From contig KV748251.1 in assembly GCA_001692895.1 (NCBI GenBank), forward strand, positions 248,001-312,000: a DNA stretch of 64,000 nt. The letters are read 5' to 3'. The notes beneath the pieces were generated by a model, which saw only the letters and a program-made list of their open reading frames with translations, did not search any database and was not told the DNA's origin. Below are positions 24,568 through 36,695 of this stretch, piece by piece (within the stretch, counting starts at the first letter, position 1; every line of letters starts with the position of its first letter). Both the position numbers and the translations under genes were made by a program. The stretch comes from Cenococcum geophilum 1.58. Taxonomy: Eukaryota > Ascomycota > Dothideomycetes > Gloniales > Gloniaceae.

Positions 24568-24699
24568 TCTAGATTTACTTTAGTCCTTATATATATCTAT
24601 TTATTCTTAAATATTAAATACCCCCCGTACCCTTTAGCTATAGCCCTTTAGTTACTATTTCTTTATCTACTTTAATACTAGCTACTTACTTACCTATTA

Positions 24700-26873
24700 G
24701 ACCGGTATAGCAATATAAAACCAGCAATGCGGCAGTTATTTAAATATTGGCTCCGGCTCCTAAGGTAGTAAAGAGAAAAGTTTTAGATGCTAGCGCTACT
24801 AATTCAAAAACTATCCTAAATTAAAACCTAGACGCACCTCCGTATATAGGCCCAATCTTAAAATTATATTTAAACTTAAACTTTAAGTCGGGCTCGGATT
24901 TATACTCTAATTTATACTTAGACCCAAATACTAAACTAAATATTAGTATAGATCCTAATATCGGCCTAGACCTTAAATTAAACATAGATTTAGATTCTAA
25001 AGCTAAAGATATATTAAAGGATATTACTTAGTTAGAGGAGAAAGGGCTAGCGAAACTAAGGTATAAGCCCCAGACAATTAAACTTTAGAAGAGGAAAGGA
25101 GAATTCTAGGTAAAGTAAGATTACACTTTCCTAATATATAATTAATTACTCTCTTCTAATAGGAAGGGATAGGTTCTACTAAAGATTAAAGCTAACCTAA
25201 AAGACTCTCTACGCAAATATAGCTGGGGGAAGTTTAAGGTATACCTCTATTGGCGTAAAAAGCATTCTTAAATTAAGAAGTAGAGCTTAATAAAAGTCTA
25301 TTAGAAATAACTTAACTAGTACTATAGGGATTTAACGCGCTATAAAATAGATAGTAATGTTATAGATAATATTTATAATATACATTCTAAACTAATTCTT
25401 TCCTCCGTAAATTTGTATACTAATAGCCGCGGCAGTAGATACTAAGCCTTAAGCTTAATAAGTCTAAAAAGGAAAAGTACGCTATATATATTTAGGGCCT
25501 TTATACTATCCTCTACACTTTTTAGGTAAATAATATTAAACCGCTCTATAGCTTTATTTAAGTTTAAATTTTACTTCTTCTCTTACTTAGCGTAGCTATA
25601 TCTATAAGACTAGGAGCTTTAGTAGAAAGAGCTAGTAATAGAGGCAGCAATAGAGCGCTTTACTTTAAGGATATTAAACTTATAGTTATTTAGAGTATAG
25701 TAGACCCTAAATAGAGTATAATTATAGTAAATATTAACCTAGAAAATATAAAAAATAAGAATAAAGATAAACTATAAGTCTGCCTATAAACCTAGACTAT
25801 AGTACCGGTTACTAACTATTATAGTACTATAGAAAGAAATTTATATTCCGCTTAGAATCTCTCCTAGCATTCTATATTATTTTATATTTCCTAGCTATAG
25901 GTATTAGCTAAGAGGCGTTTAAAGATAACTTCCCTAGTATTTAAAGTATATTTAACCTTAAGGTTTTAGCGTACCATAAGGTACTCCGCATTAAGTAGAA
26001 GGATAAAATACTAAATAAGCCCTTCTTCTATAATGTTTAGAATATAATAGGGGGTACTTATATCTTAAAGGATAAAGCCTTCCTATACGTAAAGTACTAT
26101 TATATATTTATATATTTAGGCCGTATTACCAACTTTAAGATAGTACTAGAGTTATATTAGCTGCGACGTGCTTTAGGCTAAAATATTAATAGTAAGTCCG
26201 CTTTATTACCGTTTTTCGCCTTCTTATCTACGCTAATACTATAAAATTCGCTAGGCGTTTTTACTTTAGAGGAGTAGAACCAGACTATAGGCCATCGTAG
26301 TAATATGTACGAAAAGTACTATATACTAACGTATATTATAAGCGATTTTCAGGCTATTTATTTTAGAAGTCCCTTAAAAGACCTCCTTATTAAATCCGTC
26401 GCAAGAATAGGTCTATTAAGAGATCAATACGCACCTATAGAGCTTAATAATAATTAGCTGGAAGAGGTCTAGAACAACCCTAAACTTATAGCGCTTTAAA
26501 ATGAATAAAAAGAATATAAAAACTAGATTTATAATTAAGGGTTCTACCCTATTACTGCAGCTAAAGGAACTAATTTATATAAGTAATATAAAGAGACTAA
26601 GTGTAAGATTTATAGTACCTCTCTAACATTGCATAGGCAACGATTTAATAAGGCTATTCGCGACTTTTATAATTCGGTTAATATAATTAAAATAGCTAGT
26701 CAGCTTAGTAAGAATACTATAACTAAAGTTCTAACACTACTAACTATTTAATTTAAGATTTAAGAGCGGGCTACTATTGCCAGAATACTCTTTAAGCTAT
26801 TTAAAAATAATAAAGCTCGCATTAAGTTCGTCTACACTCTAGCTTAAGTATATTATTAATAAGAAACCTCTTA
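24700..26873 (+). pseudogene. DUF3435-family tyrosine recombinase, main part
   Basis: This reads in one frame with Gln/Trp-type stops for over 700 codons. The N-terminal third contains a segment around YLYWRKKHS and YYRDLTRYKIDSN (25235-25360), resembling the core-binding part of fungal DUF3435/FluG-domain proteins. The catalytic half shows an LRRALG segment (about 26160), then TIGHRSNMYEKYY (about 26289-26327), which carries the His-x-x-x and Tyr positions of a tyrosine recombinase. It is followed by DFQAIYF, RSPLKDLL and LRDQYAPIELNN. This is the family to which Starship captains belong. The gene is interrupted at a TA by a pogo transposon and continues at 34286. It is inactivated by RIP. 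Confidence 0.72.
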
Positions 26874-26932
26874 ACGTACCCGACTACCAAGTGGCGAACA
26901 CTACTATATGGCGAACCTATCAAAATCACGAC
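26874..26932. repeat. Left terminal inverted repeat of the pogo element
   Basis: It matches the reverse complement of 34225-34283 with a few differences, mostly RIP-type. It contains two copies of a TGGCGAAC motif, as does its partner. Confidence 0.85.
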
Positions 26933-26939
26933 ATTAAAA

Positions 26940-28083
26940 ATGCGAATTCCTTAACCACGAATAATTATATTTGTTATAGCTATCTACTAACTACTTATCT
27001 AACGTCTTAGGTACGTACATGCTATATATTCTGTTAGTTAATATATCCTGCACTTACGCACTACTTACTGCGGTCGCTTAGCCGCTACCTCTACTATAGC
27101 CTCCTAGGCAGCTCGTGCGCGAAATAGCCCTTCTGCTCCTAAAAGAACACCCCCCTTAGCTATATACTTACGCCTAGTTGCCCTCTTCCTTTTCTAGCAC
27201 TAGTTTTCTATATATAGCTTCTTATTTTCGCTTATAAGTAAGACAGCGCTTAATATCGCTATTTTATAACCCTTAATAAGTTAAGTAAGGGCTTATCCTA
27301 TTAGACTTGGTGGGCTATATATACGCTATTTAAGATAGCGCCTTAGCAGGGCCGTCTGGTATTATAGTTTAGTAATATTATAAGGTGTTTTAGCTACCTA
27401 AAATACATTTAATTGTAGATATTAGAGTAATGGCGTTTAATATACGGTGTATAGCTATGCTAGTACGCGATTAGGGCTATACAGAACTAGGCTAGTAGCT
27501 GTAAATCCTGCCTATATATTATTCTAATATAATACTATCTACCTAGCCTGCCCATATAGAGGCAGAAATTCGCGTTTATTAATATAGTTAATGCTATAGC
27601 CTATTATCTGCTTAATAAGGCATCTATAGGCCTACTTAAGGACTAAAAAATAACCTATATCTAGGGGCTGTAGTAGGTATAATAAATAGGGGGGTATATA
27701 AAGGACGATAATCTAGTGCTCTAGATAAAACTGGTTAAATTTAGGGGTAATATAGTTACCGTAGCTATTAAGAACTAGTAGTCGATAACGGCTAATAGTA
27801 TAATCCTTTATATGCTTATAAAATACCTCTATTAGCTAGGTTAAGCCAATTTTATTAGTTATTTAGCTATTATCGCTAATACCAATTAACTAGTTATATG
27901 GTATAATCCCGTCCTTATACTAGGCAGCTTAGTATATTACTACCTTAAAGATAACTAGCGGTGGAATTGTATCTCCCCGTGCATTAATAGTTTTAATTAT
28001 TATAACCTATTCTTAATTACCTGGCTATATTATTCTAGGTCTACCAACTATATTAGTTCTAGTAATAACCTTTATAATTATAA
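26940..28083 (-). pseudogene. pogo transposase, C-terminal part (DDE domain)
   Basis: On the minus strand the DDE_1 domain is readable. The IGISDNS segment near 27880 and the LILDSYGNYITPKFNQF segment (about 27790) hold the second catalytic Asp. It is followed by LEHQIIVLYIPPY and LLQPLDIGYF (27720-27640), a hallmark of pogo/Tigger/Fot1 transposases. The frame comes from the right half of the gene at 33662-34200, across the LINE insertion. Confidence 0.8.
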
Positions 28084-28399
28084 TTAATAATTAATAATTC
28101 ATTGCTTAACGTCCGATTTAGATTCCTATTAAGCCTACGCGGACTACTCCTTATTTACATATAGGGAGAAAACTCTATTTAAGAAAAATAAGAAAACCCC
28201 GTAATCCATCTCCCCACCTTTTAGGACTCGCCTACTTAGCGCCTATAAGTCGCCTATAGTGCTCTACTACCTTACTATTTAACCTCCTTAGGAACTACTA
28301 CTGCTGTAATAAGCCTATGGACGCGCTAGTATTATAAACTATTACTCTACTACTATAAAGTTACTAGGGGGCACCTACTGCTCGCCCCCTTACCTTTTA

Positions 28400-31300
28400 T
28401 TACTATTTCCCTTATAACCCGGAACTAATTTAGCATATTTTAACTAATAAGCCACTAGGTAACCGCCTTAAGGCCTTTTTATATTAAGAGCAGTATATTA
28501 TAGTTCTCTATACTAGCTGCTAAGAGCATTATTTCTTAATTAGTGCGTAGGGGGCATAGTAGTATTACGTGTTTTAGTGTCTGTCTTAGCTAGCCACATT
28601 CGCATCTTCGGCTACCTACTAAAACACCCACCTAGTAAAGCCAATCTTTTAGTCTTATTATTCCTGTTCTTAAGAGTATTACTATTATATTTTTTGCCTT
28701 TATTAGGCCTTCTTAGAGCCCTTAGGTATTTACCCCCCATAGCATTAACTATACTATAGCTTAGGTTTGTCTTGCTTAAATTAGCCTCTATACCTTTAAC
28801 TCCTATTTACCTCTCCAGTATTAGTCTAACCAGTATTATATTACGGTAGATAGTTTCCTAGCGTTCTTATATATTCTACTTTAACTCCTTTCTCTGTGTT
28901 GCTATTATCTTTACTAACCTCTTATACGTCTCCCTTCCTCCTTTATATAGGCCTAGGCCCTAAAGCGGCACTATTCTTCTTTTACTTTCTTTACCTNTTT
29001 CTCTAATATCTCTTNCCTACTTTANGGTTATTNGTTTNTTCTCNTANAGGGCACCCTAANGTCCCTCNATAGTTTACTTAGGCGTATCTTAATATACTTT
29101 ATAATATTAGAGTTATATTTATTTTACATCCTTTATATTACAGTGGCTTTAATATATAACTATAGGGGGGGAATATTAGATTCCTTCTTAAGTAGTGCTA
29201 TAGCCGTTCGCTTATACTCGCCTATAATACTTTAAAGGCAGGCTATTTAGACCTTTTAAAGTGGTTTAAGGAGTAATTTAGGGGAGCCCTTTTTAGTTTC
29301 TTTAATGGCCTAAATACTAGATTTATATATTATGGTTAGCCGGACAACTACTATATATAGTAGGCGTAACCTCTAGAAGCATGGACCCTATATAGAATTA
29401 ACAATCCTAGATAAAGTAATAAACTATACTTAGCCTTTATAGGCCGCTTACGCCACATATACGCTCTACCAGAGCTTACTATCTACCTATACTCCTAATA
29501 CCCTTAGGCCTTAAACTAGTTAACCCCTAAAGCCTTAAATATGAATTATATACTAGAGATCTATAAATTAGTTACGTTTTCTTATAAAATAGATTAGCTA
29601 GTATTTCTCTAGTAAGAATTGGACTCTATAACATTTTGCTTATTTTATATAAGTGTTATAGGCTTTCTTTAGTATTCTGCAATTCTTTACGGCTATTAGC
29701 CTATATATAATTAGGTTTGTATTATTAATAAAGCCTATCCCCTAGGTCGCCCTTTCCTTAAAGGAGTTAAGTAGGTTGCTTATAAAGAAAAGGAAGAGTA
29801 TAGGCGAGAGGGGTAATCCTTATAGTATTCCTATTATAACTATAATAGGGGGGCTCTAGTATCCGCTAAAGACTAGTAATATTTCTTTCTAGCCTATAAA
29901 CCCTTAGATAAATTATATAATCTATTCTAAGAAGCCCTTTACCCTAAGGATATACAGGAGACGCTTATAGGGTATATTATTATAGGCACTACTAATATCT
30001 AGGCTAAGCATTAATACTATAAAGTCCTTTCGCATCGCCTATATAGATTTAATAGTGGTAGCGAGTAGCGTAAGTACTAATAGTGTTAAGCGGTTCTTTC
30101 TTACCCCTATTTAGCTTTATAGTAGTAGGGCGTATTTCTCTACCGTATCTACTATATGTTCCGCTATTACCCTTTCTAAGATCTTATTAAGGGTGTTTTC
30201 TAAGGCAATAGGGCGGTAGCTTCCTAGGATTAAGTAATCTACTTTACCTTCTTTTTATAGGATAACCGTTATTATAGATCTTCTAAGTTATAGGTAGTAG
30301 CCTATAGCAAAGTATACTCTAGCTATATCTGCAAGCTAAGGTGCTATAAGTAGCCCATAGGTTTTTAGGGCCTTATTTAGAATCCTATCTAGTCTTAGTA
30401 CTATATTATTTAAAAGGCGGCTAATAGTTCTAGCCATTTCCTCTATTATTATATCGCTGTTAACCCGTAGGCGAGTTACCGGTATTTCGCCCGTAATATT
30501 ACTAAGGTCTGCTAAAGCTAGTTAAGGAAAGAACCTTTTTATAAGGATCTTTACCTTCTTATTATTATTGTTTATAGCCTATAATTCTCCTACTTTTCGT
30601 AGGGGTAATAGGTATAGGTCTTCTGCTAGGCGCCCTACCTTTTTCTTTACCCATTTCACTATAGCCTAAAGGCCCTTATTATAGGGGAGGCTTAGGTTAA
30701 AAGTATACTCGTTTATAAACTATCTCCAGTTATTCCTTACTTCTTTTTTTAGGGTATTTTTTAGCTGGTTTTTTGTATCTTTATATTATCTCTTATCTTT
30801 AGGGTCGTAGCTACTTATATATTTTCTTCTTACTTATTATTAGCTAGTAACTAGAACTACGCATTATATAGACCATATATATCGCGCGTAGGGGCCCGGT
30901 TTTAAGATCGGGCAGTGCTCTTTTAGCCTATTTTTAATTGCTGCCTAGATCCTTTCTAGTCTTCGGTTAATTTCCTTAGGGGTGGCTAATAAGCCTCGCT
31001 TGTTTAGTATTAGGTGGATTTCTTCTAGGTCTTAGAGTTATTGTTTAACTATATTAAGGAAACTGTCTATTTTAAGCTTCCTTATTATATATCTTTTTCT
31101 ATTTAGTTACGCTTTGGTATCTAGGTCTAGCTATATCTAGATAGGGATATAGTCTAGGGTAAGTACCTATTCTTCTTTAGGGTTATACCTTTTAAGTCTT
31201 TAATATAGGCCTTCGTCTATAAATATAAGGTTAATTATACTTCTGGTAGTGCCTTATTACCATATAATTACTCCTAGGGAGGTAGCTAGCTTAAGGCCCT

Positions 31301-31880
31301 AGATATCTATAGCTCTTAGTAGGCACTCTAACTATTAATCTACAGCAATATAGATACCCCCCTACCGCGGGTAGTAGAGGTTTATATCTCCTAGTAAAAT
31401 AGACTCTATACCTTTAGTTTCTAGTAAGCTTATTACTAATATAATATTCTCTGTTTATAGGACCCTTTTAACCCTAGGGTTATATACATTAATAATTTAT
31501 ACTAGTCCCCTATATGTTTAGATTGTTATAACTATAATATCTAGGTTAACTGCCTACTATAACTATAAGGATAGGCTAATAGCCTTACTAATTATAAAGC
31601 ATACGTATATAGCTGCTTTTAGTTTATATAGGAGCTAAAATCCTTAGGGGCAGTATATTAATTATATAAAGGTATTATAATACGGTTCTTATATAGTAAG
31701 GATATAGTATTTCTCTAGGTCTAGACTGTCTAGTAGGGGCCTTACAAGGCAGTGGTTTATGTTGCCGCAGTTATACTATATAATAGATAGGTAGCGGACC
31801 CCCAGCGAGGGTCCTTTAACTCTCCTTTATTCCTTACTTCTTCTATTTTCACTTTCTTTAGGATATTTAGAGCTTCTATC
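28400..31880 (-). pseudogene. LINE 2 ORF2, endonuclease and reverse transcriptase
   Basis: Same domain order as LINE 1 ORF2 on the opposite strand: endonuclease near 31780-31150, reverse transcriptase near 30500-29600 and Cys/His tail near 28560. Damage is heavier than in LINE 1, with more stops and a cluster of ambiguous bases at 28997-29068. Confidence 0.8.
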
Positions 31881-31889
31881 TCTTATGTC

Positions 31890-33490
31890 TATACCCTAGT
31901 TACTACTTATTTTATATAAAGCTTTCCATTCCTATATTTTATATTCCTATTAGCGCTTCTATATCTAAATCTATTATTATTACTAGTTCTTCCCCTATTC
32001 TTACTAGTCGGCTATATGCCCTTTATAGGTTGGCTGCAAATGTTATATATACTATATTAAGTCTAATTCTTAATTATCCTAGTCTTAAGCCTACTATTAC
32101 TGTCTATAGAGATCTTCCTACAGGGCGTCCTCTCCCTTATATCCCCTATAACCCTTATATCCCTAATTAGTCTAGTAATGTTACGCGGCGTCGCTTCTAG
32201 CCTATTAAGGCTTAGAATAGCTGGCCTAGCCCTCTAGTATTAAAGGTAGGAAACGCTAAGAAGGCGCCTATGTCCCCCTAGCTTATCGCCTATTATTTTT
32301 ATTTATATAACCTAGTGTGTAGTTATTCCCGTAGCTATTAAGCCCTTACCTTCTATCTCCTATATTTAATGCAGTCTTCTCTCTCCTACGCCTTATATAT
32401 GCTTTAGTAGCAGTTTACGCATTTTATTTAGTCTTAATTTAAGCAATATCTTATATTATAGGGGCCTNTATAGTGGCCGNAGNANACCTATNCTNCGNAT
32501 ATAGATTAGGTGTNTCCCTATTATATATAGNAATAGNATTATTNTAGGCGTAGTCTATAGTTATAGAGCCTTATATTATATATAAGGCCATTTATAATTA
32601 TTCCTTTTTAGATAAGAAGTTTTTATATTCCTAGTATATATATACTAATAATAAGGAAGCTATACGTTTGTCTGGTATCTCCCTAGCAAGTCTTTAGCAA
32701 CCCTTATATCCTCTTATTATTCTCATTATATACTTAGTTTATATTTTCCTATTAAAGCTATTAGATTTAGGTGATTTTAAGTCTTAGTATAAGGCATTCT
32801 GTTTATCTTACTATCTTCTATATAATTGCTGTATTATCTACCTAGCGTCCCTTTTCTACCCTAAGGCTTATAGAAACCGCTAGGACTTTAACTAGGTAAT
32901 CCTTATAGAGTACTTTTATGCCAATACGTTCTCCTAGCCTATCCCCTACCCTTACGGCTCGTTCCTTTACCTATTAGTCCTTTAGGGTAACTTTAATATC
33001 TCCACTCTTAAGGTGTTAAACTATAATAGCGTTATGGACCTCTTTACGTATCTTTATAAGGACTTCTATTTCTAATTATCCCCTAAGCCCCTCTACTTAT
33101 TCTATATTTGGTTATATTATAATTATATACCCAGTTATTAACTTAAGGGGAGTAGGTTCCCTATACTATAAAAGCGCAGCTATAGCGGCCTAGATGCGGT
33201 TCGCCAGTAAGGGGGGGTTATACTTATTTTTAATTTTACTTAGCCGTTAGAGGATTTAATTAAGGGTTTGCTAGAGGGGCGCCTAAGGTTTATTAGACTA
33301 GCGGAGCTATTCTACTAGCTATATTAGTTTGTTATAGCTAATAGTTACTTCCCTATAATTCTAGATACTAGACGCGTCTAATAGGCTTTATATTTTATTA
33401 GATACCTTTTTAATAGAGATATTTCCGCTTTATAGTATAGTATTCGCCCGTCTTTATTATAGAGGGCTATTGCTAGGCGTAGTTCTAGCG
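31890..33490 (-). pseudogene. LINE 2 ORF1, gag-like protein
   Basis: Counterpart of LINE 1 ORF1. The zinc-knuckle region falls at about 32425-32560, where eleven ambiguous bases prevent reading the cysteines. The rest aligns with LINE 1 ORF1. Confidence 0.68.
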
Positions 33491-33661
33491 GTCGCGCGCG
33501 AGTACGAGCCACCGTCGTTTAACGTATGCCTCCCCTACGATGTATATATCTTAGGGGGATTCTCTAGGTATTTTTTAGGGTTCTTTTAGTTGGTTTTGGT
33601 CTTTTTAGGCCAGGTGCAGCAAGAGCTCCTTTTTCGATTATTGTAGGTTTTATAGTTATAA

Positions 33662-34200
33662 TAACACCTATTTAGCAGCTAGTCTTATTAAAATTCTAAG
33701 TATCCTTATTAAGAATCCTATATTATATTTTTGTGTCTTAAACGTGTTTAAACTAGCCTTAAATAAGCATAGGATCCTCGCATTTAGTATATTAATAGTT
33801 ATACTTACGATTATATTTAGATTATAGGTTATTATAGCGCTTAATAAATCTTAGTACCTAAGTTGGGCTAACTAGTACTGAGGTAGCTAATCTAGCGCAC
33901 TATGTAGCTAGAATACTAGCCTACTATATAGTTGCGATCCTAGGTAGCATACCGCATTAATCTATTAATAAGATCTACTGCTTAAGACTGTCTTCTTGTA
34001 TAGGTATAAGAAGGCAATTTAACGCGTAAGAACCGCGTTTTAGTTAAATACCAGCAATGTGTTGCCTAGCTATTATTTTAAACACATTATATAATACCGC
34101 AGCGGCGTTAAGGGAATTGGTTTAGCCCTACTTATAGGCCTAAAGAGCTAAAATCAATCTGCCCTCTCTATATAAGGCTTTTTATTGTTATAGTGTAGCT
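33662..34200 (-). pseudogene. pogo transposase, N-terminal part (HTH domains)
   Basis: The minus strand reads EGRLILALQAYK near 34160, then LNAAAVLYNV and IARQHIAGI. This is the Psq-type helix-turn-helix entry of fungal pogo transposases. A Tc5-type DNA-binding part follows (IQEDSLKQ and ILATQCAR segments). Stops are Gln-type. The gene continues at 28083 after the LINE. Confidence 0.75.
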
Positions 34201-34224
34201 ATTTTAATAGTAGTTACAGAACGC

Positions 34225-34283
34225 GTCGCGATTTTAATGGGTTCGCTACATAGTGGTGTTCGCTATTTAGTGGTTGGGTACGT
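34225..34283. repeat. Right terminal inverted repeat of the pogo element
   Basis: Reverse-complement partner of 26874-26932. It is followed by the target TA at 34284-34285. Confidence 0.85.
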
Positions 34284-34285
34284 TA

Positions 34286-34460
34286 GCGCAGAGCCTTAAA
34301 ATAGAAGAAGACTAATTTTATTATCTTTAAAAGCTATAAAGTATATTTTATAAGTAAGCGAAAGAAGAACCCTAATAGATTTAGGAACGTATTAAATAAC
34401 CCAAGTATTAGGGTCCGTTGCTATTAGTTATGCTATTGACTAGTAGGGGCTGTAGTATTG
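34286..34460 (+). pseudogene. DUF3435 recombinase, C-terminal part
   Basis: Joining ...TCT TA (26873) to GCG CAG (34286) keeps the frame of the upstream gene. It reads on as a Lys-rich tail (KKTNFIIFKSYKVYF) for about 45 codons before a TAG and then a TGA. This part lies at the edge of the base-balanced island and RIP damage fades along it. Confidence 0.5.
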
Positions 34461-35206
34461 CAAGCCGATGTGCTAAGGTTTAGTTGGTATAACTTGGAGC
34501 ACTTTGAATTCTAACGTCTATCTACGGGTGGCGGAAAACCACCTATGCTGGAAAATATAAGGGGTACTTTGACTTTAAGCAACTATAAATCAGCGCATAC
34601 TCCGACCTTTACTAGAATTAGGTTTAAATAGCATACTATATTATTTTTAAACACGTAGGACCCCTTATACCTAAAAATTACATTTACATTATCGCCTCGC
34701 GCCTAATTTACAGAGAGCCCTATTCTTTGGTATAATAGAGTTCCTTCCCTATAGCACCACAGTTAAGCTCTTACTACTCTAATACTTAAAAACAGTCTTA
34801 TCCGAGCCTTTAAGCCTTACTACAATAATTAATAATAAGAAGTCATTATCAGCCTTACGTCTGCTGTTAGGCGCAAAGTTATAGAGTCGCCACCTTGGTT
34901 AGTACTTCCGATCCGAGCAATTACTAATTCTGGCTAGGGTAAAGCGACCCCGCGTGTCGTAACATAATCTTTATAGTGTAATTTACGTATGCCAAGCTTG
35001 TGGCTGCCAGGCGTAATTATAGCTGTGCAGATGACTCTGGAGCAGCTAGCAAATAACACACTAATAAGCGTCAGACGCATCTCGAAGTGCCATATGCTTT
35101 ATTACAATTTCATCCTCTCTTCCTATATGACACTTACGTACGTCACCCTTGAAGCAAGTTCTAACACTTTTCTAGTACATTCGCGCCACTGGGGCCTTCC
35201 ATGGCG
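34461..35206. other. Island left part, no gene recognised
   Basis: Base composition becomes balanced here and CpA is no longer depleted. No frame resembling a known protein was found on either strand. The short frames present have no domain and are probably chance. Confidence 0.4.
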
Positions 35207-35434
35207 CTACTGGGGCCTTCGCCCACCGCCCCCGTAAGCTTGTCCGGGTCCCGTCACAGCAGGGCTCTTGTTGCCCCTTCCATCGAATCGGTCATTTCCG
35301 CCCTGATACGGAGGGGGGCCGGGAGGGCTATTCATGTATGGGTCGCTTGGCGGAGGGGTTGCCTTATCTTTCTTGCGGTTGCCGAAGAGAGTAGGAGCCG
35401 AGTCCCCATCGTCTTTTTTCTTCAGGAAGCCCAT
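35207..35434 (-). pseudogene. SEC9: SEC9-like t-SNARE, truncated 5' end
   Basis: From the ATG at 35434 the minus strand reads MGFLKKKDDGDS, then LFGNRKKDK, then a Pro/Gly-rich stretch (PPPSDPYMNSPPGPPPYQGG) and Gly-rich residues. This matches my recollection of the N-terminus of fungal SEC9, the SNAP-25-type SNARE of the plasma membrane that drives exocytic vesicle fusion. A stop follows at codon 76. The two SNARE helices that do the work are absent; SEC9 proteins are normally several hundred residues. The break coincides with a direct repeat (GCGCTACTGGGGCCTTC at 35202-35218 and a near copy at about 35180). Likely a relic of a duplicated or rearranged gene. An unannotated intron was considered but no convincing continuation was seen. 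Confidence 0.5.
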
Positions 35435-36000
35435 GGTGGTTATATTCCTGGATTGTGAGCAAGGGTGAGGGTTGACTTGAGGTCGAGGTCGAAGGCGCGG
35501 CTAGTAAATCTGGGGTCGTACTTAATAAATGATTGGGTGGAGATTTAAGGTGATCGCACACTAAGGGAAAGAGAAAATTTTAAGATTTGAAGTGAAGAGC
35601 AAGTGACAAAAGGGGCTGCGGAAGTATTTTAACGTAAGAGTGTTAGAGGAACAAAGGGTACGGTACGCTTAACGTTTCGAACTTAACCACGGCTGACGAG
35701 CTGAAGCAGTCGTGGACGCCAAGCTGTGGCGCGAACTTAGTCGTAGATGCTAGAAATAGATTAGGTGGCCACGCACGGGTTCCTTTATTCCAACCTCGAA
35801 ATTTCCAATGTTCGCAATTGAATATTTAACGATTCCTCTCATATCTCTAAAATAGCCTTCACGTCAATCAATTCACGTTAGTGAGATAGTGAATGTCAAT
35901 GGAATGTCAGACTGCCCCATGGAGTGTGATTTCCGCTAGCTGACAGGACTCATCGCTGCACGAAGGAGTCAGCTACCTAACCGGGAGGTTCGTCAGAGTC
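35435..36000 (-). other. Presumed 5' leader and promoter of the SEC9-like fragment
   Basis: This non-coding, RIP-free stretch lies upstream of the SEC9-like ATG. It holds no recognisable gene. The context GGTG before the ATG on the minus strand is compatible with a fungal start. Confidence 0.3.
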
Positions 36001-36219
36001 GTTCTAGTCGCTGTAAAGGTCGCAAAGTCGCGCGATGAAAATGAGAAGACCCGGGAACATGGTCCTCTATGGTTCCTCCTGACTCGGTTCACGAAGAACC
36101 CGCATGCACTCACGTACTGTGTACAAGATCAATTTGGAGCATGACCTACTGGCACCGCCGTTCAAGGACGCCTGATTATTCTCTTCCCTCACCAACTGCC
36201 AAACTATCTCTTCCACGCT

Positions 36220-36608
36220 ACTTAGGGTCATTGTCGTTGGTTATTGTCGAAAAAATCCCTCCCTTGAATAATTTGTAGGATTTCTTGCTATTCCCTGAGG
36301 CAAAGCGCCCCCTAATCTGGTTAGGGTACTCCGAGGTCACTTTGGACTTGGAAAGCCTTTACAATGCGTATATAGAGGTTGCTTCTCCCTTCGGATCCCA
36401 ACCGTTCTTTCTCTCAATCTGTGCTGCTTTAGCTTCCTCTACACTTAATTCTCCCCATTCCTTTTGACGATCTGCCGGACTCGGTGTCTTTGCTCTAATA
36501 ACTAGATGTCGTACGCTTTCCAACGCCTTCCGTTACATTCCTGCTCTTGTGAATTGGAATCCTAGTAGAGGAAGAGCGTTCGCTGCCTAGAGAAGGCTTT
36601 TCTGTCAT
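36220..36608 (-). pseudogene. Coding-like remnant, unknown protein
   Basis: An ATG at 36606-36608 opens a frame starting MTEKPSLGSERSSSTR and ending after about 37 codons. In another minus-strand frame, about 36495-36365, the text ADRQKEWGELSVEEAKAAQ reads as a natural-looking acidic helix. It then meets a stop and continues to KSYKLFKGGIFSTI near 36250. The pieces could be exons, but no intron with good donor, branch and acceptor in the right phase was found, so a broken gene is more likely. No family was recognised. Confidence 0.28.
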
Positions 36609-36695
36609 GGATTGTTCTTTGGCGAGGGAGATAAGGGGGTGTTAAAACCACTGAGACTGAAAGTTGTTTGATATGAAAGCGGAGTGGAAGGGCAC

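Larger units (their letters stand above)
28084..33648 (-). mobile_element. LINE 2, minus-strand copy of the LINE 1 family
   Basis: This 5.6-kb copy is homologous to LINE 1 from end to end. The 3' tail (TAA/TTA repeats on the opposite strand) is at 28084-28100, and the 5' end is near 33600-33648 with the shared GAGCTCTTGCTGCACC-type sequence. A 13-bp near-identical duplication, TTTATA(A/G)TTATAA, flanks it at 28071-28083 and 33649-33661. Both frames are broken by RIP. Twenty ambiguous bases cluster at 28997-29068 and 32468-32544. Confidence 0.88.
26874..34283 (-). mobile_element. pogo/Fot1-like DNA transposon, split by a LINE
   Basis: Inverted repeats of 59 bp (26874-26932 and 34225-34283, starting ACGTACCC) bound the element. 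A TA duplication lies on both sides (26872-26873 and 34284-34285), as in Tc1/mariner/pogo elements. Without the LINE the element is about 1.85 kb, the usual Fot1 size. Joining the outer flanks at one TA restores the DUF3435 reading frame across the site. Confidence 0.85.

Noticed and set aside
35201..35458. Plus-strand frame over the SEC9-like start
   Set aside because: Opposite strand gives a recognisable SEC9 N-terminus with an ATG; the plus frame has no domain.
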